Assembly: GCF_000196735.1 (NCBI RefSeq)
Contig: NC_014551.1
Location: 1,917,001 to 1,981,000 of the forward strand
Source: Bacillus amyloliquefaciens DSM 7 = ATCC 23350
Lineage (GTDB): Bacteria; Bacillota; Bacilli; Bacillales; Bacillaceae
Direction: 5' to 3'
DNA: 64,000 bases
Part shown: piece by piece, positions 8,050 through 15,795 of the stretch
How the letters are laid out: every line of letters starts with the position of its first letter
How positions within the stretch are numbered: position 1 is the first letter of the stretch
The notes under the pieces: generated by a model
What the model saw: the letters and a program-made list of their open reading frames with translations, nothing else
Databases searched by the model: none
Told to the model about the DNA's origin: nothing
Translations under genes and position numbers: made by a program

Positions 8050-9123
8050 GTGAGGGCTGAACATCATGATTGTATGGAAATTGGAATTTATTCATTTGCA
8101 GAATTATACCCCGATCCTCTGACAGGGAAAACAGTCAGCGCAAAGCAACGGTTAGATGAATTGATAAAGCTGGCAAAATTGGCTGACGATGCGGGTCTTG
8201 ATGTATTCGGCGTAGGCGAGCATCATCGTCTGGATTATGCGGTGTCATCGCCGCCCGTCATCTTATCAGCGATTTCACAGCTCACCGAAAACATTAAGCT
8301 GACGAGTGCCACGACTGTATTATCTACCGAAGATCCCGTTCGTTTATTTGAGGATTTTGCAACACTTGATCTGATATCAAACGGCCGGGCAGAAATCATT
8401 GCGGGACGGGGGGCATTTTTAGACTCGTTTCCTCTTTTCGGTTATGACGTGGGTCATTATAAAGAATTGTTTGAAGAACACATTGAGCTTTTTTTAACAT
8501 TAAACTCCGAGGAAGAAGTGATTACCTGGAAAGGATGTTACCGGCCGCCGCTTAACAATGCAGAAATTTCCCCGCAGCCTTTTCACGGAAGCATTCCGCT
8601 GTGGTTAGGTGTTTCGGGCACTCAGGAAAGTGCGGAACGGGCCGGAAGTGCAGGGGCCGGTCTGGCATTAGCTGTACTGAGCGGTGATCCGAGGTCATCT
8701 AAACCGCTTGTTGACAAATATCGGGAAGCGGCTTCTAAAGCCGGTCATCCGCCGGAAAATGTGAAGGTTGCCGTAACCGGACATACGTTCATTTCAAAAA
8801 CGAATGAACAGGCAATACAAGAATTTTATCCGTATCATTCTAATTACTGGTCCCGTGTACATTCATATCACGGGATTCATGAGCCTTTAACGAAGGAAGA
8901 CTTTGAGCGGGCAGCCGGTAAAGAAACAGCCTTATTTGTGGGAAGCTCACAGCAGATCATTGAAAAAATCATGCACCAATACGAGCTGTTCGGACATCAG
9001 CGGTTCCTCGCGCAAATCGATATAGGCGGTATGCCGTTTAAAAAAGCCGCGGAAAACATCGAACGATTAGCAACAGAAGTAGCACCGGTTATCCGAAAAG
9101 AAACCAGTAAAGCAAGCGATTGA
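8050..9123 (+). CDS. Luciferase-like flavin-dependent oxidoreductase (LLM class)
   Basis: 357 aa. The pattern IGIYSFAELYPDP, then VFGVGEHHRLDYAVSSPPVILSAIS, then LTSATTVLSTEDPVRLFEDFATLD and GRAEIIAGRG is that of bacterial luciferase-like monooxygenases with a TIM-barrel fold using reduced FMN or F420. EHH near residue 58 is the typical active-site region. The frame opens at a GTG (8032), but AGGAGG at 8036-8041 serves a second GTG at 8050, which I take as the start. Substrate unknown; B. subtilis has several paralogues and I cannot pick one. Confidence 0.82.
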   Translation: MRAEHHDCMEIGIYSFAELYPDPLTGKTVSAKQRLDELIKLAKLADDAGLDVFGVGEHHRLDYAVSSPPVILSAISQLTENIKLTSATTVLSTEDPVRLFEDFATLDLISNGRAEIIAGRGAFLDSFPLFGYDVGHYKELFEEHIELFLTLNSEEEVITWKGCYRPPLNNAEISPQPFHGSIPLWLGVSGTQESAERAGSAGAGLALAVLSGDPRSSKPLVDKYREAASKAGHPPENVKVAVTGHTFISKTNEQAIQEFYPYHSNYWSRVHSYHGIHEPLTKEDFERAAGKETALFVGSSQQIIEKIMHQYELFGHQRFLAQIDIGGMPFKKAAENIERLATEVAPVIRKETSKASD

Positions 9124-9138
9124 ATGAAGTCAGGCGGA

Positions 9139-9179
9139 GCGGGCCGGTTTTTCGACCACAGAAACGGCCCGTCTTTTTT
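9139..9179 (+). terminator. Terminator after LLM oxidoreductase
   Basis: CGGGCCG and CGGCCCG pair around a roughly 20-nt AT-rich loop and are followed by TCTTTTTTT. Confidence 0.75.
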
Positions 9180-9318
9180 TATGATTATAAAAAACAAAGG
9201 GAAGAGCGCAAACCTCATTGCTTTTTCCTATCAAGAAAAGGAAGGTCTTTTCATTCTCCATCGTGAAATGTATATACTGAAAGGTTTTCATTAACAAAAA
9301 AGGGAGGATGACGTAGAG

Positions 9319-9939
9319 ATGAAGGGTTTAGTCAAAGCTGCAGTTTTAACTGTTACTCTTGGTATTGGAGGCGCTTTCTATTCAAGTGATGCGTCTGCAC
9401 ACGGGTATATAAAAGAGCCCGTCAGCAGAGCGTACATGGGGGCATTAGAGAAGCAAACAATGGGCTGGACGGCTGCTGCGCAGAAATATGGCTCCGTCAT
9501 TGATAATCCTCAGTCTGTGGAAGGGCCGAAAGGATTTCCGGCTGCAGGTCCGCCGGATGGTAGAATTGCGTCTGCAAACGGAGGATCTGGACAAATTGAT
9601 TTCGGTTTGGACAAGCAGACTGCAGATCATTGGGTAAAACAAAACATCCGCGGCGGCTTTAACACCTTTACTTGGCACTACACCGCACCTCATGCGACAT
9701 CAAAGTGGCACTATTATATCACCAAGAAAAACTGGAATCCGAATAAACCTTTGTCAAGAGATGAATTCGAATTAATCGGGACGGTAAACCACGACGGCTC
9801 CAAGGCAGATACGAATCTGACTCATAAGATTTTTGTGCCGACTGATCGAAGCGGTTACCATATCATTTTAGGGGTGTGGGATGTTGCGGATACTTCTAAT
9901 GCCTTCTATAACGTCATCGATGTAAACCTCACAAAATAA
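9319..9939 (+). CDS. chbB: Chitin-active lytic polysaccharide monooxygenase (AA10) ChbB
   Basis: Secreted copper enzyme that oxidatively cleaves crystalline chitin and makes it accessible to chitinases. Residues 1-27 are a Sec signal peptide ending DASA; cleavage leaves an N-terminal histidine (HGYIKEPVSRAY), which is the first arm of the copper histidine brace. The second is in TWHYTAPHATSKWHYYIT. At 206 aa it is the single-domain form known from B. amyloliquefaciens, with no extra carbohydrate-binding module. GGGAGG 12 nt upstream of ATG. It stands alone, flanked by terminators on both sides. Confidence 0.95.
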   Translation: MKGLVKAAVLTVTLGIGGAFYSSDASAHGYIKEPVSRAYMGALEKQTMGWTAAAQKYGSVIDNPQSVEGPKGFPAAGPPDGRIASANGGSGQIDFGLDKQTADHWVKQNIRGGFNTFTWHYTAPHATSKWHYYITKKNWNPNKPLSRDEFELIGTVNHDGSKADTNLTHKIFVPTDRSGYHIILGVWDVADTSNAFYNVIDVNLTK

Positions 9940-9953
9940 TCTATGAAATTACT

Positions 9954-9989
9954 GATCGGCAGCATGTTCATGCATTGCCGATCTTTTTC
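9954..9989 (+). terminator. Terminator of chbB
   Basis: GATCGGCA / TGCCGATC stem (9954-9961 with 9976-9983) followed by TTTTT. Confidence 0.85.
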
Positions 9990-10024
9990 GTTTGAAAAAG
10001 TTAGTTAAATGAGGAAACAGCAAA

Positions 10025-10050
10025 GCGCCATAAAAAATTCATTATGGCGC
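10025..10050 (-). terminator. Hairpin downstream of YjcZ-type gene
   Basis: Perfect 9-bp stem GCGCCATAA / TTATGGCGC with an A/T loop. The T run after it on the minus strand is short (TTTG), so termination efficiency is uncertain. Confidence 0.5.
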
Positions 10051-10100
10051 CGTACGATCATGAAGGTGCTGCTCACATGGATGCAGAGGCAAGGGGACTC

Positions 10101-10190
10101 TTAATAACCGCCGAGGAAAGAAGCCCCGACGATGATTAATAAAATGAATAGCACCACGATTAACGCAAAGGAGCTACCATAACCGCCCAT
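10101..10190 (-). CDS. YjcZ family sporulation peptide, 29 aa
   Basis: Tiny hydrophobic peptide: Gly/Tyr-rich start [15 protein letters not shown], one membrane helix, and the ending GASFLGGY. This [16 protein letters not shown] core is the signature of the YjcZ / YtaF-type sporulation peptides found in several copies in Bacillus. AAGGGAGGTGAG lies 6-7 nt before the ATG. Expected to be made in the mother cell or forespore late in sporulation; exact role unknown. Confidence 0.85.
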   Translation of the reverse strand: MGGYGSSFALIVVLFILLIIVGASFLGGY

Positions 10191-10320
10191 ATGATCTCAC
10201 CTCCCTTAAGAGGATTAATACATATTATGCTGAATGTAAAAGTTTGATAGGGATGCTAGTTTATTTTTCTGAAAAATTATAAAAAGAAATGAAAAAATCG
10301 ATAGAGGAGTATGCAGAACT

Positions 10321-10464
10321 TTAAACTGATAAGACGTCATTAAGCATTCTTTCAGCTGTGCTACCTGCGGAAGGAGTTTGATTGTAAGAAACGATTCCGA
10401 TAATCACTAACAAGATGATCAACACCAATATACTCCACAAAGTTATTTTTAAAAATTTTGACAT
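10321..10464 (-). CDS. Small single-pass membrane protein, 47 aa
   Basis: ATG preceded by GTGAGGGTG. Basic start MSKFLKITLW, one helix (about 7-26, LVLIILLVIIGIV), then a polar tail with TPSAGSTAERMLNDVL. The helix and Gly/Ser linker resemble small sporulation membrane peptides, but I do not recognise it. Divergence from nothing: both neighbours are on the same strand with gaps of more than 100 bp, so it is probably its own unit. Confidence 0.55.
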   Translation of the reverse strand: MSKFLKITLWSILVLIILLVIIGIVSYNQTPSAGSTAERMLNDVLSV

Positions 10465-10572
10465 GACGCACCCTCACTTTGAAACACTTTACTGGGTCCG
10501 CGATCGGAGGCCCGCACTTCAAGTATAGTCGTTATAAGGGTGAAAAATGTGTAACAATCCGGTGCAATAAAA

Positions 10573-10601
10573 AAACTTGCGGTGCGCAGCCGCAAGTTTT
10601 T
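10573..10601 (-). terminator. Terminator of the secreted protein gene
   Basis: AACTTGCGG / CCGCAAGTT perfect 9-bp stem with 7-nt loop and A/T runs on both sides, so it can act in both directions. Confidence 0.85.
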
Positions 10602-10606
10602 TCGTG

Positions 10607-11143
10607 TTAAGGTCTGTGGAATTCAATATGCTGATTATCACGATCGAACCAGCCTCTGAATGCCCAGTTAATCCAGCCTCCGTCTCCCTTGTTATCAAAG
10701 GACCCGTCTTCGAAGACCCAGATTCCGTAAGTAATGCCGTCATAAACGGCTGATCCGTAAAATTGAACACCGTTAAAGCGGTCTTCGTATTCTTGATTTA
10801 AATTAAACACCATGACGTTATACTTCTGTCCTGATGCGTAAAATGTTGTTTCCATGACATTTTTTACCCAGCCGGTTCGATTTTGATTTGATTTAACCGC
10901 TTCAGCAATGCGATCAGAGATTCCGAGAACATCTACGTCTACATTCAGCCCGGCATCCACACCTGCTGCTTTCACGTTTGAGTCTGCTTTTTGGGATAAT
11001 TTACTTTCTAACGGATTTGCAACGGGTGCAACTTGAGGCGCATTCGCGTGTTCAGACTGACTGGCTGCTGAGGCACTGGCTGTGAAAGGAATTGTTAGAG
11101 ATAAAGCTAAGCATGATCCGATTGCTGTTCTGGCGATTTTCAT
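10607..11143 (-). CDS. Unknown secreted protein, 178 aa
   Basis: Start ATG at 11143 has CAGGAGG 8 nt upstream; the longer frame has none. Residues 1-27 are a clear Sec signal peptide (KIARTAIGSCLALSLTIPF, cleavage near ASASAAS). A linker of about 50 residues rich in Ala/Val/Asp follows, then a compact C-terminal domain of about 90 residues packed with Trp, Tyr and Phe (FYGSAVYDGITYGIWVFEDG, GGWINWAFRGWFDRDNQH). No cysteine in the mature part. I do not recognise the domain; the aromatic beta-rich look would suit a small carbohydrate- or envelope-active effector, but that is a guess. Monocistronic, with its own terminator. Confidence 0.7.
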   Translation of the reverse strand: MKIARTAIGSCLALSLTIPFTASASAASQSEHANAPQVAPVANPLESKLSQKADSNVKAAGVDAGLNVDVDVLGISDRIAEAVKSNQNRTGWVKNVMETTFYASGQKYNVMVFNLNQEYEDRFNGVQFYGSAVYDGITYGIWVFEDGSFDNKGDGGWINWAFRGWFDRDNQHIEFHRP

Positions 11144-11424
11144 GACTATGACCTCCTGAGGGAATTTTTTGAAAAATTGTTGCAAATTCATGGTAGCGCA
11201 GAAAAATTAATCAAGCAAAGAGCACATCCTCTCAAATGTCATGTCATTCTATTTGTGTTGTTTTCTGTAAATAAAATACTTTTAATTCGGCGGGGATGGG
11301 AAGAAGATAATAGAATGCTTTTATGTATCGTGATAGGATGACCGGATTTTAGGTGAAAATGGCCCGGAAACCTGAACTCTTTTGGCTGTATTCCTTCCAT
11401 GCCTATACAGAAACGCATAATAAC
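11144..11424. other. Gap of about 280 bp, nothing supported
   Basis: AT-rich DNA upstream of the secreted-protein gene. It should hold that gene's promoter (minus strand), but no clear -35/-10 pair stands out. No coding frame is supported. Confidence 0.4.
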
Positions 11425-11450
11425 AAAAACACCCGGTGTTTACCGGGTGT
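11425..11450 (-). terminator. Terminator of the coat-like gene
   Basis: Perfect stem ACACCCGGT / ACCGGGTGT with GTTT loop; on the minus strand it is followed by TTTTTGTTA. It lies 22 bp past the stop of the repeat-bearing small gene. Confidence 0.85.
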
Positions 11451-11471
11451 AACAAGCGTTGATATATCAGG

Positions 11472-11639
11472 TCAGCAGTATTTTTTGCATTTTCTTTTAT
11501 AGACGACGATGTAATCATAATCAAGATGCTTTTTATCTTGTTTCTTTTTCTTTTGTTTAGGCTGCTTTTGTTCTTTTTCACCGTGATCATAATGCATATC
11601 CATATCCATATCCATATCCATATCCATATCCATATCCAT
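11472..11639 (-). CDS. Small CotC/CotU-like spore coat protein with Met-Asp repeat N-terminus
   Basis: The gene begins with alternating Met-Asp codons encoded by a hexanucleotide repeat, then HYDHGEKEQKQPKQKKKKQD and ends DYDYIVVYKRKCKKYC. The Lys/Tyr/His/Asp-rich composition and the DY-hydrophobic-VxYK ending resemble CotC/CotU, and in B. subtilis cotC and cotU lie near yncF, as here. GGAGG abuts the first ATG (11645), so the second ATG (11639) at 6-nt spacing is the likely start; 55 aa. An overlapping longer frame on the same strand that reads the repeat as Trp-Ile is an artefact: it has no ribosome site. Assignment to CotC/CotU is tentative. Confidence 0.6.
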   Translation of the reverse strand: MDMDMDMDMDMDMDMHYDHGEKEQKQPKQKKKKQDKKHLDYDYIVVYKRKCKKYC

Positions 11640-11645
11640 ATCCAT
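11595..11645. repeat. Hexanucleotide tandem repeat CATATC x 8
   Basis: Eight perfect copies of CATATC (11595-11642) followed by CAT. It encodes the Met-Asp run at the start of the coat-like gene on the minus strand. Because the unit is 6 bp, slippage changes length without changing frame. Confidence 0.95.
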
Positions 11646-11668
11646 CCTCCTTTTTCATCTGACGGTAA

Positions 11669-11677
11669 TATTCTATG
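11669..11677 (-). promoter_or_regulatory. Possible sigma-K -10 element
   Basis: Minus-strand CATAGAATA fits the sigma-K -10 pattern CATAnnnTA exactly, 24 bp ahead of the first ATG of the coat-like gene. No clear -35 AC element at the expected distance was seen, so this is only moderately supported. Late mother-cell expression would suit a coat protein. Confidence 0.4.
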
Positions 11678-11804
11678 ACTGAAGGACCTGATGGCTTGGA
11701 CAAATGAAACGATAGGCTTAAAAAGAGGCGGCTCGTTCGGTATAAAAGAACAGGACCATACCCGCCGATAGATAAGAGAGGAGATGATCCTGATATTAAA
11801 ACCG

Positions 11805-14222
11805 CTATTTGATAACCGCAATGGCAATGCCGTACCCTTTTTCAGGACTGTATAAGGCCGTCAGTTTCAATACCTTCCAGCCTTCCGCGGCTTTAGTTCC
11901 GATTCCGTTATGAGCCGTGATATAATCTCCCGGGTTGACCGTACTGTCAATCCGTACGTAATGCCGGCCGCTTAGTCCGACAATATGCCATTCGTCCCTG
12001 GCAGCACGTGCTTCATAGTCAGCTTCAAGAGCCGGGCTGTAGTCTGGGTTTTGTTTCGGCACGCGTATCGTTTCTCCTGTTTCTTCGTCAGTCACGCTTT
12101 CATATATAAAACCGCCGAACTCGTTCGTCAAAAAGCGGCTTTGCCATCCGAAGCTTGCAGCTCCTGATATAAAAGCGGCTGTTTCTGAAATGACGCCGAG
12201 CATATAATCTCCAACGTGAGCCGGTTCGATTTTTTCTCCCCTTACTGTGACGATCGTCCCGGCGGGGATAAACTGGCCGTTTACACTTTCAAAATATTCT
12301 CCGTATCCTGACAGGGAAGAGGTGACAGCTCCGGCGAAAGTTCCGTGGCCGCCCGCTGAGTCCAGTTTCCATTTAATGGACTGATGCCCTCCGGCAACTG
12401 TGTACGGTTCTTCCAAGGTAATGCTTTCTGATGACAGAATTGTTCTGGAGACTTTACTGCCCGTAATATGGGCATTGTTTGAAGCGGCGATAAATGCCCT
12501 TGAACCTTCAGAACTTGAACCTCCAGAAGAGCTGATGATCGCATTTCTGTCACCCTTTGCCGTAATATCGCCTGTTCCCGCAATAACGGCGCTTGTCGGG
12601 TTAAATGCAAAACCAGAGCTCGTCGCAAGCTGTGCGCCTCCCTTTAAATTGACCGGGATCTGCTCGTAAGTCTGTCCTTTTATAGAAGCGGCAGCGCTGT
12701 AACCTTCCGCCTGCACGCCGAGAATGACAGCCTGACTGTTAGGGGACGTAATTCCGACGGAACCGCCGTCTCCGATCATCGTTCCGTTCATAATATTTAC
12801 GTTATATTGCCCTCCGCCGATTGAAATCCCTTTAGGAGAAGACTTGTAAATATCAAAATTTGAAATTTTAACATAATCGGTTTTATTTGATCCGCCGGAT
12901 ATATTGATGTCAACACCGGCTTGTGTAAAGCCGCGTATTTTAATGCCGCTGATCGTAATATTTTGACTGCGGTATTGAAGAGCTACGACAGGATTCCCGC
13001 CATAGTCGTATGAAGGGTCGCCAATGGCTGTGAATCCGTTTACATTGACATTTTTATAGGCGGAGATGACCAGCGCCCGCGGGGTTACACCGTCATAGAG
13101 AGCATTGAAAACCGGTTCAATCGCGGTGCAATCGGTTAAAGTAACATCATAAGCCGTCGTGCTTTCAGGGTCTGAGGCCTGGTGGTGGCCGATATGACGA
13201 ATATCAAAAGAACGTACATCACGATATGACACATGGCCGATAATATGAACATTTTGAGAAGCCGGCCACAGGCTGTGCGCTTTTACTTCAATCCCTCGGA
13301 TATTTCCGCTCGTATAGTTATTCAAAAGCCACACATGTTTAGAGCCGTCATCAATTTCAATACCGTTCGAATTTGCGCTGCCCTCGGCATGCTCTGTGCC
13401 GCGGGGATTTCCGGAATGGCAGTTGGAAATGAAAATATATTCGCTGTAATGGGTGGTAATGCCGTCGTCTCCGGCGCCGTACGCCACACAGTTATCTATC
13501 CATATATAACGGCAGCCGTCTTTTGTCCATTCAGTTTCAGGCAAATGATCGTAAGCGGGAGATGTGATATCAATACCATGCAGACCTGCGTTAACCGCTT
13601 CAACATTCTTAATCCAGCCGTATTGCACGTTAGCAAACGTTAAACAGCTGTAAAACTGTCCTCCCGGGTTTCTGACTCCGCATTGACGATCAGGATTCCA
13701 GTCTAAAGTCATGCCCTCTACAAAAATATTACGATTTCCATTTTCGTAATCATTATTAGTTATGACCCATTCATATGCGGGAGCGTCCTCATGGAGTTTA
13801 ATCACGGTAATCCCTTGTCCCTCACCGGAGATGGTTGTCCACGATGGGAGTTTTATCCCTTGAACCAAAAATTCTCCTGAGGGAACATTGACTTTGACGC
13901 GGCCGTTCCCGATCGCTCTCCGAAAGGCTTCCGTATTGTCCCGGCCGTCAGGGACTGCTCCGTAATCCTCCACATTCACTTCCCGGGTGATTTTATTCAT
14001 AAGCATTTTGTATTCTGTATCAAGCCGATCTTTTAAAAGTGAGGTGACCATTCCTTCCGCCGTCACCCGGGCATCTGCGATCTCAAGATTATCATCTGTT
14101 GCGGAATGCTTAATAAAATTCTGCATCCTTGCTTTGAGATGTTCCAATTCAGAGGAATGGGCAGGGTGAGACTGCAATGCGGCGTTTAAAGACGGATCAG
14201 GAAAGTTTTTAAATTGAACCAT
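11805..14222 (-). CDS. yobO: YobO, phage-tailspike-like beta-helix protein with autoproteolytic tail domain
   Basis: 805 aa, the length of B. subtilis YobO (paralogue of SP-beta YomR). Residues 1-80 are helical. From about residue 84 (VNVEDYGAVPDGRDNTEAFRRAI) starts a pectate-lyase-superfamily right-handed beta helix that runs to about 500, rich in Asn/Gly turns (NGIEIDDGSKHVWLLNN). The last 200 residues (from about 600, with GGHGTFAGAV, YGEYFESVNGQ) match the intramolecular-chaperone / peptidase G2 type that trims itself in phage tailspikes. No signal peptide. It probably binds or cleaves a surface polysaccharide as a tail fibre, but no other phage gene is near, so it is an orphan. GAAAGAGGTG precedes the ATG. 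Confidence 0.88.
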   Translation of the reverse strand: MVQFKNFPDPSLNAALQSHPAHSSELEHLKARMQNFIKHSATDDNLEIADARVTAEGMVTSLLKDRLDTEYKMLMNKITREVNVEDYGAVPDGRDNTEAFRRAIGNGRVKVNVPSGEFLVQGIKLPSWTTISGEGQGITVIKLHEDAPAYEWVITNNDYENGNRNIFVEGMTLDWNPDRQCGVRNPGGQFYSCLTFANVQYGWIKNVEAVNAGLHGIDITSPAYDHLPETEWTKDGCRYIWIDNCVAYGAGDDGITTHYSEYIFISNCHSGNPRGTEHAEGSANSNGIEIDDGSKHVWLLNNYTSGNIRGIEVKAHSLWPASQNVHIIGHVSYRDVRSFDIRHIGHHQASDPESTTAYDVTLTDCTAIEPVFNALYDGVTPRALVISAYKNVNVNGFTAIGDPSYDYGGNPVVALQYRSQNITISGIKIRGFTQAGVDINISGGSNKTDYVKISNFDIYKSSPKGISIGGGQYNVNIMNGTMIGDGGSVGITSPNSQAVILGVQAEGYSAAASIKGQTYEQIPVNLKGGAQLATSSGFAFNPTSAVIAGTGDITAKGDRNAIISSSGGSSSEGSRAFIAASNNAHITGSKVSRTILSSESITLEEPYTVAGGHQSIKWKLDSAGGHGTFAGAVTSSLSGYGEYFESVNGQFIPAGTIVTVRGEKIEPAHVGDYMLGVISETAAFISGAASFGWQSRFLTNEFGGFIYESVTDEETGETIRVPKQNPDYSPALEADYEARAARDEWHIVGLSGRHYVRIDSTVNPGDYITAHNGIGTKAAEGWKVLKLTALYSPEKGYGIAIAVIK

Positions 14223-14509
14223 TCTAAAGACACCTCTTTCTTTTGATATAAGCGCCTGACGCAGAGGACAGAAAATAGCCGCGCGCCTTTATGCGCTTAT
14301 TCATCAAATTCTTTGTTCGGGACGAAATTCCTTTTTGCACCCGGGTGAATTTTAAAAAAATGCCAATATTTCAGTGAAAAGAACGGATCTGAAAAAGTTC
14401 TGGGAAAACCAGTAACAATATATAAAAAATTTTACTCTATATAGAGAAATTGTATTATAATTAGAGCTGTCATATGAAAATGACGAAAAAAGACTCATAG
14501 GAGGACATG

Positions 14510-14749
14510 ATGGTAAGTAAGAAAAGCAGGATTGTGGCTGCAATATTAGCATTTTTTCTAGGCGGTTTCGGCATTCATAAGTTTTATTTAGGAAGAGTCG
14601 GACAAGGAATTCTCTATCTTTTGTTTTGCTGGACTTCAATTCCTTCAATTATTGCATTTATTGAATTTATTATTTATCTGTGCGGAAGCGAAGAAGCATT
14701 TGATCAAAAGTATAATTTTTATTATTACCAACAGCAATCAAAAGCCTGA
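14510..14749 (+). CDS. yozV: TM2 domain membrane protein (YozV-like)
   Basis: 79 aa. KSRIVAAILAFFLGGFGIHKFYLGR is the classic TM2 opening (glycine-rich first helix, then GxHxFYLG), followed by a second helix and a polar Tyr/Gln tail. ATG at 14510 is preferred over the one at 14507 because it gives 5-6 nt spacing from TAGGAGG. A promoter-like TTTACT...TATAAT lies upstream around 14430-14458. TM2 proteins are common in Bacillus with no settled role. The symbol follows the B. subtilis homologue from memory. Confidence 0.75.
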   Translation: MVSKKSRIVAAILAFFLGGFGIHKFYLGRVGQGILYLLFCWTSIPSIIAFIEFIIYLCGSEEAFDQKYNFYYYQQQSKA

Positions 14750-14780
14750 CAGGGGGTGTCCCCCTCATTTCAGGCTTCTT
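14743..14780 (+). terminator. Terminator of TM2 gene
   Basis: Outer stem AGCCTGA / TCAGGCT and inner GGGGG / CCCCC, followed by TCTTCTC. It overlaps the last codons of the TM2 gene. Confidence 0.7.
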
Positions 14781-14919
14781 CTCAATTCTGCATTTTCTTT
14801 TCCTCACGGTTAATCCTCCTTCAGCTGCTCCGGCTTCAAAAAGCAACGTTAAATGGTATAATGGGGCACGGATTGGTCATAAATACGACTAAAATAGGGA
14901 ATCAAAAGGAGCAGCGAAC

Positions 14920-15354
14920 ATGACTTTACAAATCAAAATTAAATATTCAGATGATACACAAACGAGAATCAGTAAAATTGAACAGGGCGATTGGATTGAT
15001 CTGCGGGCAGCAGAGGATATAACAATCAAAAAAGACGAATTCAAACTTATTCCGCTGGGAGTTGCGATGGAGCTGCCGGAAGGATACGAGGCCCATGTCG
15101 TTCCGCGTTCAAGTACATATAAGCATTTCGGTATTATTCAGACAAATTCAATGGGTGTCATTGATGAATCTTATAAAGGTGACAATGATTTCTGGTTTTT
15201 TCCTGCATACGCACTTCGGGATACCGACATTTCCAAAGGAGAGCGGATCTGCCAATTCAGAATCATGAAGAAAATGCCTCAAGTGGAGCTGATCGAAGTA
15301 GATAACCTCGGGAACAAGGACCGCGGAGGACTGGGATCAACAGGCACAAAATAA
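14920..15354 (+). CDS. yncF: dUTP diphosphatase YncF
   Basis: Cytosolic trimeric enzyme that hydrolyses dUTP to dUMP and pyrophosphate, keeping uracil out of DNA and supplying dTMP synthesis. 144 aa. Motifs visible in order: [12 protein letters not shown] (motif I region), [21 protein letters not shown] (motifs II-III with catalytic Asp), and the C-terminal P-loop-like [11 protein letters not shown] (motif V). AAAAGGAGC 8 nt before ATG; TATAAT at 14855 region is the likely -10. It matches the genomic (not SP-beta) B. subtilis dUTPase closely. Confidence 0.96.
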   Translation: MTLQIKIKYSDDTQTRISKIEQGDWIDLRAAEDITIKKDEFKLIPLGVAMELPEGYEAHVVPRSSTYKHFGIIQTNSMGVIDESYKGDNDFWFFPAYALRDTDISKGERICQFRIMKKMPQVELIEVDNLGNKDRGGLGSTGTK

Positions 15355-15357
15355 AAT

Positions 15358-15391
15358 GAAAAAAGACTGCTCAACGGCAGTCTTTTTTCTA
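15358..15391 (+). terminator. Terminator between yncF and DUF4177 gene
   Basis: AAAAAAGACTGC / GCAGTCTTTTTT with a TCAACG loop. Works in both orientations, as expected for converging genes. Confidence 0.9.
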
Positions 15392-15404
15392 TGGAAATAA
15401 AAAG

Positions 15405-15590
15405 TCATATGTCACGTTCAAATATAATTTCGAAATAAGCCGCTGCCCCATATCCGTCTATGCTGGGAGCAAATATTTGAACCAGACGCCAGCCGCGTTC
15501 AGCATATTGATGAATGATTTCCCGGTAGTCCTCCTTCGGTCTTCTTCTCATCGTGCTTAGCTCAACTTTTACAAATTCGTATTCTTTCAT
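15405..15590 (-). CDS. DUF4177 family small protein, 61 aa
   Basis: [11 protein letters not shown], then [22 protein letters not shown] and [11 protein letters not shown]: the alternating strand, helix and strand pattern with ERGW(R/E)L in the centre is that of DUF4177 proteins. GAGGAGG lies 9 nt before ATG. A longer upstream frame on the same strand has no ribosome site and overlaps the next gene. Cytosolic; function unknown. Confidence 0.78.
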   Translation of the reverse strand: MKEYEFVKVELSTMRRRPKEDYREIIHQYAERGWRLVQIFAPSIDGYGAAAYFEIIFERDI

Positions 15591-15795
15591 AAAAAAATCC
15601 TCCTCTTGTTTTATACGGAACAAAGGGAGAAGGGTTTCATGTTTATCATGTAAGCATTCCGTTTTCTGAACAGAAAGGCTTTTTACGTAAAGGATGGAGG
15701 CTGCTCTGATGTTTTTATTCTTTAAGATGAACGGAGGTCTTGTCCAACGTATATAATATTGTGACAAAAGTGTAAATAAAAGAAAGGATGATGTT

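Noticed and set aside
11581..11645. CRISPR-like short repeat
   Set aside because: The 6-bp units are contiguous with no spacers; it is a coding microsatellite.
11321..11827. 168-aa minus-strand frame with a Trp-Ile repeat
   Set aside because: It reads the CATATC repeat in the wrong frame; no ribosome site, and the Met-Asp frame with GGAGG and a CotC-like ending explains the region.
12281..13643. Long frames in other phases within yobO
   Set aside because: They overlap an intact 805-codon gene, have no ribosome sites and match no family.
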